DNA of 60,084 bases from Ilumatobacteraceae bacterium (lineage in GTDB: Bacteria; Actinomycetota; Acidimicrobiia; Acidimicrobiales; Ilumatobacteraceae), in NCBI GenBank assembly GCA_017859395.1, contig JAFMNE010000010.1, positions 1 through 60,084 on the forward strand. The letters run 5' to 3'. Both the position numbers and the translations under genes were made by a program. The notes below the pieces were generated by a model. The model was given only the letters and a program-made list of their open reading frames with translations, did no database searches and was not told where the DNA came from. Positions 54,407 to 60,084 of the stretch are shown one piece after another (within the stretch, counting starts at the first letter, position 1; each line of letters begins with the position of its first letter).

Positions 54407-55149
54407 CAGTTCTTCTCCGTCTCGTCGGTCTCGTCGGCTTCAGTGCCATCGTCGGTTCCGGCTGCGTCGACCTCGTCGGCGGCTGCATCGGATTCGTCGG
54501 CTGCATCGGATTCGTCGGCGGCATCGCGATCGTCAGCAGCGTCAGCCTCAACAGCGTCAGCCTCGGTGGCGTCGGCAGCGATCTCATCAGCAGCCACGTC
54601 ATCAGCAATCGCTTCGTCGGTAATTGCTTCGTCGTCATCGGCAGCATCGATGGCAGCTTTGGCCGCCTCGGCGCGCTGACGGCTGGCCTCCACGCGAGCG
54701 CGGCGGGCAGCAGACGCCGATGCAGATGCACCCTCAGCCTTCGCGCGCAGAATCTCCAGACGCTCATCGCTCATGCGCGCCACGATCACCGTGATATGGC
54801 AGGTGCGCTTACGGATGCGTGTGGCACGACCACGCGCCCGCGGGCGGAAACGCTTGAGGGTCGAGCCTTCATCGGCGAAACAGGCGACGACGAACAACTC
54901 GTCGACATCCTGGCCGTCGTTGTTCACCGCATTGGCCACGGCAGAGCGCAGCACCTTACGGATATCGCGGGCGATACCACGCTCGGTCAGCATCAACACC
55001 TCATCAGCGCGACGCACATCGAGTCCGCGGATCAGATCGAGGACCGGGCGGGCCTTGAACGCCGACGAACGGATGTGGCGGGCAACGGCTTTGGTGCCGG
55101 TGCGCTCACCAACAGCGGTGGCACCCTCGTTGGTCTTGGGACCGGTCAT
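54406..55149 (-). CDS. rplV: Ribosomal protein L22 with ~120-residue acidic tail
   Basis: A 247-residue protein. The first 120 residues are a normal L22 ([20 protein letters not shown], then [20 protein letters not shown]). The rest is first Ala/Arg-rich and helical, then strongly acidic, built from Asp/Glu/Ala runs with a repeated DAADES element (18-bp DNA repeat near 54480-54520). A normal bacterial L22 is about 110-130 residues. The tail would lie outside the exit tunnel on the ribosome surface. Confidence 0.95.
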   Translation of the reverse strand: MTGPKTNEGATAVGERTGTKAVARHIRSSAFKARPVLDLIRGLDVRRADEVLMLTERGIARDIRKVLRSAVANAVNNDGQDVDELFVVACFADEGSTLKRFRPRARGRATRIRKRTCHITVIVARMSDERLEILRAKAEGASASASAARRARVEASRQRAEAAKAAIDAADDDEAITDEAIADDVAADEIAADATEADAVEADAADDRDAADESDAADESDAAADEVDAAGTDDGTEADETDETEKN

Positions 55150-55427
55150 CAGCGCCTCGCCCCCTTCTCCTGTCCGGCGTGGAACTTAAACGTGCGGGTC
55201 GGGCTGAACTCGCCGAGCTTGTGGCCGACCATCGACTCGGTGATGTACACCGGGACATGCTTGCGACCGTCGTGCACCGCAATGGTGTGCCCCACCATGT
55301 CGGGAATGATCGTGGAGCGACGCGACCAGGTCTTAATGACCTTGCGCTCACCGGCGGTGTTTTGGGCGTCGACCTTGGCGAGCAGATGCTCGTCCACGAA
55401 GGGCCCCTTCTTCAGACTGCGTGACAT
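55149..55427 (-). CDS. rpsS: Ribosomal protein S19
   Basis: A 92-residue protein starting [20 protein letters not shown], with [30 protein letters not shown] in outline and [18 protein letters not shown]. It overlaps rplV by one base. Confidence 0.97.
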   Translation of the reverse strand: MSRSLKKGPFVDEHLLAKVDAQNTAGERKVIKTWSRRSTIIPDMVGHTIAVHDGRKHVPVYITESMVGHKLGEFSPTRTFKFHAGQEKGARR

Positions 55428-55447
55428 CGTTTCCTACCTCTCCCGAC

Positions 55448-56284
55448 TCAGCGGCGACCCTTGCCGCTGCGACGGCGACGGACGATCAGTTTCTGGCTGG
55501 ACTTGTTCTTGTCGCGGGTGCGACGCTCCGGCTTGCCCCACGGCGACACTGCAGGGCGGCCACCCGATGAGCGACCCTCACCACCACCGAGGGGGTGGTC
55601 GACCGGGTTCATGGCAACACCACGGGTTTGCGGGCGCACACCCTTCCAGCGGTTGCGACCGGCTTTACCGATCTTCATGAGTTCATGCTCGGAGTTGCCG
55701 ACCTCACCCACCGTGGCGCGGCAGTCGATCAACACGCGGCGCATCTCAGTCGATGGCATACGCAAGGTCGCGTAGTCGCCATCCTTGGCGACCAGCTGCA
55801 CAGCCATACCCGCCGCGCGAGCGATCTTGCCACCTTGGCCGGGACGCAATTCGACATTGTGGATCGTGGTACCGACCGGGATGTAACGCAGCGGCAACGC
55901 ATTACCGGGGCGAATATCCGCGCCCTGGCCGCTTTGGACGGTCTGACCGACCTCGAGGCCCTTCGGAGCCAAGATGTAGGCCTTGGCGCCGTCGGCGTAA
56001 TGGATCAGCGCGATACGACATGTGCGGTTCGGGTCGTACTCGATGGACGCAACGCGACCCGGCACGCCGTCCTTCACACGACGGAAGTCGACGACGCGGT
56101 ACCGGCGCTTGTGGCCGCCACCACGGTGACGGGCGGTCTTGCGGCCGTAGTTGTTGCGGCCACCCGACCCCGAGGACTTCGCCAACAAGGTCCGCTCGGG
56201 AGTCGAACGGGTGATGTCGGAGAAATCGGACGAGGTCTGGAAACGACGACCGGGACTGGTGGGACGGCGGGAACGAATAGCCAT
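55448..56284 (-). CDS. rplB: Ribosomal protein L2
   Basis: A 278-residue protein starting [20 protein letters not shown], with [33 protein letters not shown], the peptidyl-transferase-region sequence [21 protein letters not shown] and a basic tail. The start is fixed by homology; the longer frame reaches into rplW. Confidence 0.97.
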   Translation of the reverse strand: MAIRSRRPTSPGRRFQTSSDFSDITRSTPERTLLAKSSGSGGRNNYGRKTARHRGGGHKRRYRVVDFRRVKDGVPGRVASIEYDPNRTCRIALIHYADGAKAYILAPKGLEVGQTVQSGQGADIRPGNALPLRYIPVGTTIHNVELRPGQGGKIARAAGMAVQLVAKDGDYATLRMPSTEMRRVLIDCRATVGEVGNSEHELMKIGKAGRNRWKGVRPQTRGVAMNPVDHPLGGGEGRSSGGRPAVSPWGKPERRTRDKNKSSQKLIVRRRRSGKGRR

Positions 56285-56291
56285 GATGTCC

Positions 56292-56579
56292 TCAGTTCTC
56301 GAACAACGGAATCTCGCCGGAGGCGAGGGTGACGATGGCGCGCTTGGTGTCGGGCTTTGAGCCACGCCGGTTGCTGGCGCGGACACGCGTGCGCTTGCCC
56401 TTGCGGTTCAAGGTGTTGACCTTCAGGACCTGGACATCCCAGATCGACTCGACGGCGGCGCGGATCTCGGGCTTCGAGGCTCCGGGGGCCACCTTGAAGG
56501 TGTAGACGCCGGTCTCCATGAGCTCGTAGCTCTTCTCGGACACGACCGGCTCGATGATGATGTCGCGTGGATCCTTCAC
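56292..56579 (-). CDS. rplW: Ribosomal protein L23
   Basis: A 95-residue protein starting GTG as [20 protein letters not shown], with [19 protein letters not shown] and [16 protein letters not shown]23 forms the chaperone and SRP dock at the exit tunnel. Its GTGA overlaps rplD by 4 bp. Confidence 0.96.
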   Translation of the reverse strand: MKDPRDIIIEPVVSEKSYELMETGVYTFKVAPGASKPEIRAAVESIWDVQVLKVNTLNRKGKRTRVRASNRRGSKPDTKRAIVTLASGEIPLFEN

Positions 56580-57211
56580 TTGGCGGCCTCGCTCTCGGTG
56601 GCCACTGTGCTGGGCAGGGTGGCGCGGGTGAACACGATGTGGTCGTTGCAGAGCACGTCGTAGGCGTTGAGTTCGGCCGGACGAATGATCTGGACCTCGG
56701 GGATGTTCCGGAAGCTCAACGCGGCAGCGGCATCGGCATCGGAGAGCACCACGAGCACGCGACCCTCGAGGCCGAGCGCCAACAGCGCGGCGACGGCCGC
56801 CTTGGTGCTGGGGGTGTCGAAATCCCACGCCTCGACCACGGTGACTGCACCGGTGGCGGCGCGGTCGGACAGCGCCGAACGCAGCGCAAGGCGCACCATC
56901 TTCTTCGGGGTCTTCTGCGCATACGAACGGGGCTTCGGCCCGAGGGCGACGCCGCCACCGGAGAAGTGCGGCGCGCGAGTGGAGCCCTGACGGGCGTTAC
57001 CGGTGCCCTTCTGGCGATAGGGCTTGGCCCCACCACCGGAGACCTCGGAACGGGTCTTGGTGCTCTGGGTACCGGCGCGACGAGCAGCCAGCTGGGCGGT
57101 CACGACCTGGTGCATGACGGGAACGTTCGGCTGCACGCCGAACACTGCATCGTCGAGGTCGATAGTACCGGCATCGGTGCCGGCGGGGTTCTTGACGGCA
57201 ATCTGGGTCAT
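56576..57211 (-). CDS. rplD: Ribosomal protein L4
   Basis: A 211-residue protein with VFGVQPNVPVMHQVVTAQLA, the extended tunnel loop VSGGGAKPYRQKGTGNARQGS and RPAELNAYDVLCNDHIVFT. L4 autoregulates the S10 operon in E. coli; evidence here is limited to a hairpin in the rplC leader. Confidence 0.97.
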   Translation of the reverse strand: MTQIAVKNPAGTDAGTIDLDDAVFGVQPNVPVMHQVVTAQLAARRAGTQSTKTRSEVSGGGAKPYRQKGTGNARQGSTRAPHFSGGGVALGPKPRSYAQKTPKKMVRLALRSALSDRAATGAVTVVEAWDFDTPSTKAAVAALLALGLEGRVLVVLSDADAAAALSFRNIPEVQIIRPAELNAYDVLCNDHIVFTRATLPSTVATESEAAK

Positions 57212-57213
57212 CT

Positions 57214-57861
57214 TCAGGCTCCCTTCACCGCGGCCTTGACGGCGGGACGAACGTGAACGAGGCCACCGTTGCCGCCGGGCACCGAGCCCTTGACGAGCAA
57301 CAGGTTGCGCTCGGTGTCGGCATCGACGACTTCAAGATTCAGCGTCGTAACCTGCTCGGCACCCATGTGACCGGCCATACGCAGGCCCTTGAACACGCGC
57401 CCCGGGAATGAACAGGCACCGATCGAGCCGGGTGTGCGGTGGTTGCGGTGGTTACCGTGACTGGCGCCCTGTCCCTTGAAATTGTGGCGCTTCATGGTGC
57501 CGGCAAAGCCCTTACCACGGCTGGTGGCGGAGACATCGATGCGGTCACCCGTGGCGTAGTCGGCGACGGTGATCTCGCCACCGACCTCGAAACCATCCAC
57601 AGAATCGACACGCAGTTCAACGAGGCGCCGACCCGGAGCCACACCGGCCGCGGCGAAGTGACCGGCGGCGGGTTGGTTCAATTTGCGGGCATCGCGCTCA
57701 CCATGGGTGACCTGCAGGGCGTTGTAGCCATCGCGCTCGTTGGTCTTGATCTGCACAATACGCATGGGTTCCACGCGCAGCACGGTGATCGGCACGATGC
57801 GGTCATCGACCCACTTCTGGGTCATGCCGACTTTCTCGCCGACGATCGGGGTTGTTGCCAT
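57214..57861 (-). CDS. rplC: Ribosomal protein L3
   Basis: A 215-residue protein starting MATTPIVGEKVGMTQKWVDD, with TSRGKGFAGTMKRHNFKGQGASHGNHRNHR in outline and SFPGRVFKGLRMAGHMG. It heads the rplC-rplD-rplW-rplB run and is separated from rpsJ by the protease gene. The start is fixed by homology; about 190 nt of leader precede it from the proposed promoter. Confidence 0.97.
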   Translation of the reverse strand: MATTPIVGEKVGMTQKWVDDRIVPITVLRVEPMRIVQIKTNERDGYNALQVTHGERDARKLNQPAAGHFAAAGVAPGRRLVELRVDSVDGFEVGGEITVADYATGDRIDVSATSRGKGFAGTMKRHNFKGQGASHGNHRNHRTPGSIGACSFPGRVFKGLRMAGHMGAEQVTTLNLEVVDADTERNLLLVKGSVPGGNGGLVHVRPAVKAAVKGA

Positions 57862-58024
57862 GACGGCCTGTCCTTTGCTGTTGATCGAGCCCCGAGGGGC
57901 TATCCACATGTCGTTTCCAACACAAGTGCCCCGCTGCCCGAGGGCGTGCGGAGCACGTGCAGACGGTGTCGCCGTGAGGTCCCCGGTGGTCTCCGGGCTC
58001 ACACGGACATCGGTTGGACGTCTC

Positions 58025-58050
58025 TCGTGTTCGGATTGCTCCGGACACGA
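58025..58050 (-). other. Leader hairpin upstream of rplC
   Basis: An 11-bp stem (58025-58035 with 58040-58050, one G-U pair) around a 4-nt loop, at the expected 5' end of the rplC transcript. There is no T run on the minus strand, so it is either a regulatory leader structure or a weak end for the protease mRNA. Confidence 0.45.
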
Positions 58051-58057
58051 ATTCAGA

Positions 58058-58085
58058 ATGCTATCGGTGCGTCATCGTGTTCCAA
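58058..58085 (-). promoter_or_regulatory. Candidate promoter of the rplC ribosomal operon
   Basis: On the minus strand TTGGAA (-35, 58080-58085), a 16-bp spacer and TAGCAT (-10, 58058-58063), in the 265-bp gap between the protease gene and rplC. Transcription would start just before the hairpin. Confidence 0.5.
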
Positions 58086-58126
58086 CCACGGCCCCACCGG
58101 GCTGGTGAAACGCCACAGGCCACGGG

Positions 58127-59485
58127 TTAGGACACGGGGCGCTCGCTGAGCTCGACAGCGAGATCGATCACGCCATCACCACGACGCACCGTCACCACGG
58201 TGACGTCACCTGGTTCGAGATCCCGAATCGCTGCAATCAAACCCGCCGCGCCCTGGATGGCTGCGCCGTCCAGCGCGATGACCACGTCGCCGTTTTCCAC
58301 TCCGGCCAACGCGGCTGGGGTATCGGGTTGCACCGCGACGATCAACGCCCCAAGGCCGCCGTCGGTGCGGTCGTCCAGATTGACGCCCAAGAACCCTTCA
58401 CGTCGCTCCTCGCCATCGGCTACGCGTCGCAACGACGCCAGAACTGGCAAGGCCTCGGCCACCGAGATGGCGAACCCGATATTGCTTGCGGCCGTCGTCG
58501 CCGACCCGCGCGCCACCGCGGTATTGATACCCACGACTTCACCGTTGGCATTCACCAGCGGCCCGCCAGAGTTTCCCGACGAGATGGCCGCATCGGTTTG
58601 TACCAGACCATCGAGAGCACCGCTGGCGGTGATGATCGTGCGGTTCAGCGCCGACACGATGCCGCGGGTGACCGATGGTGCACCGTCGAGGCTGAGCGCG
58701 TAGCCAATGGCCACTACCTCGTCGCCGAGGCGGGTAGATCCCGGAGCGGCAAATGTGGCTGGCCGGAGACCCTCAACATCAACACGCAACAGGGCAAGGT
58801 CGTTGCCCGTGTCGACCGCGAGCAGTTCGGCTGGGGTGGGCTCGGTCTCGCCCGCGAGCAACACGCTGATCGATGCCGCGAACTCGACGACATGCGCGTT
58901 GGTCACGATCTCGCCATCATCGGACACGATGATGCCGGTGCCGGTCGACCCGATGCCGCCAAACCCGTCGACCGCTGACAATACGGTGACCGTGCTGGGA
59001 CCCACCCGATCGGCCACTGCTGCAACATCGATTCCCGCGCCGGTTGCGGCGGGGCGCTCGGTGCCCACCAAGAACTCATCGGCAGCTGCTTGAGCGCGAC
59101 CAGCGCGTTCCGATGCGGACTCCACAGCGACCTGCACGGCGTTCGGTTCCGCACCGACAGGAGCGCTATCGGCATCATCACCCACATCGACGAAGGTGCG
59201 GTCGAGCGTGGCACCCGCAGCGAAGGCAACCACGATCGCCACGATCAGCACGAGCGGGGTGGGAACGCGACGGCGAGCACGCCCACCCGACGCCTCGGCC
59301 GTGGTCGCGCTGATGTCGAGGTCAACAGGTGGAACATCGTCCATCGTCACAGACACCGCCCCCGCGGATTCCAGAGTCGTCGCCTCCGGGGTTGGCATCG
59401 GTGTCACCGATGGAGACAGTGGCGCTGCAGGCGCTGGACCACCTGAGGCTCCACCACCGCTCATAGGAGGGGGAAGTTCAGCCAT
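58127..59485 (-). CDS. Membrane-anchored HtrA/DegP-like serine protease with PDZ domain
   Basis: A 452-residue protein. The first 75 residues are Pro/Ala/Asp-rich and cytoplasmic, one membrane segment spans about 77-93, then a trypsin-like protease has His198 (VTNAHVV), Asp229 (NDLALLRV) and Ser306 (GNSGGPL). A PDZ domain covers about 360-445 (FLGVNL, QPDTPAALAGVENGDVVIAL). Such proteases handle misfolded or signalling proteins outside the membrane. Its place between rpsJ and rplC, inside the S10 cluster, is unusual. Hairpins flank it, and TAGACC 6 nt before the ATG is a near match to the leaderless box, so it is probably its own unit. Confidence 0.92.
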   Translation of the reverse strand: MAELPPPMSGGGASGGPAPAAPLSPSVTPMPTPEATTLESAGAVSVTMDDVPPVDLDISATTAEASGGRARRRVPTPLVLIVAIVVAFAAGATLDRTFVDVGDDADSAPVGAEPNAVQVAVESASERAGRAQAAADEFLVGTERPAATGAGIDVAAVADRVGPSTVTVLSAVDGFGGIGSTGTGIIVSDDGEIVTNAHVVEFAASISVLLAGETEPTPAELLAVDTGNDLALLRVDVEGLRPATFAAPGSTRLGDEVVAIGYALSLDGAPSVTRGIVSALNRTIITASGALDGLVQTDAAISSGNSGGPLVNANGEVVGINTAVARGSATTAASNIGFAISVAEALPVLASLRRVADGEERREGFLGVNLDDRTDGGLGALIVAVQPDTPAALAGVENGDVVIALDGAAIQGAAGLIAAIRDLEPGDVTVVTVRRGDGVIDLAVELSERPVS

Positions 59486-59624
59486 GGTGTCGGTCTACCA
59501 AGTGCACCGGCCCGCGTCCACCCACGCCCGCTGGTTCTCACCGAGTTCTCACCGTTGCGCCACAGTCGCGGCTGCGCCGTGCATCCGAGCCCGCAAATGG
59601 CCCCGAACCGGTCCCGGACATGAC

Positions 59625-59652
59625 GATGCCCCGCACCAACGTGCGGGGCATC
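59625..59652. terminator. Perfect 12-bp hairpin after rpsJ, candidate terminator
   Basis: GATGCCCCGCAC pairs perfectly with GTGCGGGGCATC around a 4-nt loop, 27 bp after the rpsJ stop. There is no T run, so it is a weaker terminator candidate, but it could end the tuf-rpsJ transcript before the protease gene. Confidence 0.55.
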
Positions 59653-59679
59653 GCTATCGATACGTCGACGAATTCGAGA

Positions 59680-59994
59680 TCAGCCGTTTTGGATCTTGAT
59701 CTCAATATCTACGCCGGCGGGCAACTCGATGCGCTGCAGCGAGTCGATCGTCTTCGCATTGGGATTCACAATGTCGATCAACCGCTTGTGGATCCGCATC
59801 TCGAAGTGTTCACGTGAGTCCTTGTCCACGTGCGGACCGCGAATCACCGTGTACCGGTGCTTGTCGGTCGGCAGTGGGATCGGGCCACGCACCACTGCGT
59901 CGGTACGGTTCACCGTCTCGACGATCTTGCGCGTGGACTGATCGATGATCTCGTGATCAAACGCCTTCAGTCGGATTCGGATGCTCTGGGCCAT
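59680..59994 (-). CDS. rpsJ: Ribosomal protein S10
   Basis: A 104-residue protein starting [20 protein letters not shown], with [34 protein letters not shown] in outline and the C-terminal [12 protein letters not shown]10 also serves in transcription antitermination as NusE. It follows tuf by 36 bp. Confidence 0.97.
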   Translation of the reverse strand: MAQSIRIRLKAFDHEIIDQSTRKIVETVNRTDAVVRGPIPLPTDKHRYTVIRGPHVDKDSREHFEMRIHKRLIDIVNPNAKTIDSLQRIELPAGVDIEIKIQNG

Positions 59995-60030
59995 GTCAGT
60001 CCTCTCGGTCAGATGTCGTAGGACGACGGG

Positions 60031-60084
60031 TCACTTGATGATCTTCGTGACGCGGCCCGCACCCACAGTACGACCACCCTCACG
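60031..60084 (-). CDS. tuf: Elongation factor Tu, last 17 codons only (window edge)
   Basis: The minus strand reads REGGRTVGAGRVTKIIK and a stop, the invariant C-terminus of EF-Tu. The rest lies outside the window. With rpsJ next, this is the end of a str-type operon. Confidence 0.95.
   Translation of the reverse strand, partial: REGGRTVGAGRVTKIIK

Noticed and set aside
54480-54530. Short tandem repeat as a CRISPR or mobile-element trace
   Set aside because: The 18-bp repeats lie in frame within the rplV acidic tail with no spacers or flanking structure.

Overview
The window is GC-rich bacterial chromosome that reads as an actinobacterium. Four things point there: mycofactocin genes, an archaeal-like (type 2) ValRS without a C-terminal coiled-coil arm, the order rplM-rpsI-glmM-glmS-acpS-nnr-alr-tsaE-tsaB-rimI-tsaD-groES-groEL, and many genes with a -10 box placed for leaderless transcription. 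A deep lineage such as Acidimicrobiia is my inference, not something the sequence proves. I saw no rRNA, tRNA, CRISPR array, prophage or insertion sequence, no convincing pseudogene, and no gene-free stretch over 300 bp.

Region 1 (1-9.9 kb) is mixed housekeeping: an EthD-like protein, rmuC, an amidase, an acyl-CoA dehydrogenase, cysS, valS and a LytR-CpsA-Psr ligase.

Region 2 (9.9-15.3 kb) is the most distinctive. One operon on the minus strand encodes an NDMA-dependent-type alcohol dehydrogenase, a MoxR-like AAA+ ATPase and a VWA protein. It is divergent from mftA-mftB-mftC-plsY, which makes the precursor peptide, its chaperone and the radical SAM enzyme for the redox cofactor mycofactocin. 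A 19-bp palindrome sits in the shared promoter region. mftD, mftE, mftF and mftR are not in the window.

Region 3 (15.3-26.6 kb) holds a kinase-fold protein, copZ-copA, a coupled phosphotransferase/dienelactone hydrolase pair, an NlpC/P60 cell-wall hydrolase, guaA with small membrane-protein genes on either side, a group II PLP decarboxylase, a CoA-type Nudix hydrolase, and a 57-residue protein gene with its own -10 box.

Region 4 (26.6-43.0 kb), all on the minus strand, runs from truA through rplM-rpsI, glmM and a very large glmS, acpS, nnr, alr, the tRNA t6A genes tsaE/tsaB/tsaD with rimI, a dihydrouridine synthase, maf, and groES-groEL. The groES promoter carries two CIRCE operators and groEL ends at a strong intrinsic terminator.

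Region 5 (43.0-60.1 kb), also minus strand, is the S10-spc-alpha ribosomal cluster, starting at the last codons of tuf and rpsJ. Three features are unusual: an HtrA-like protease gene lies between rpsJ and rplC, map is absent between adk and infA, and infA appears to start with CTG behind a good ribosome binding site. Read 5' to 3' on the minus strand, the last two thirds of the window is one long codirectional run coupling translation, amino-sugar and wall-precursor synthesis, tRNA modification and protein folding.
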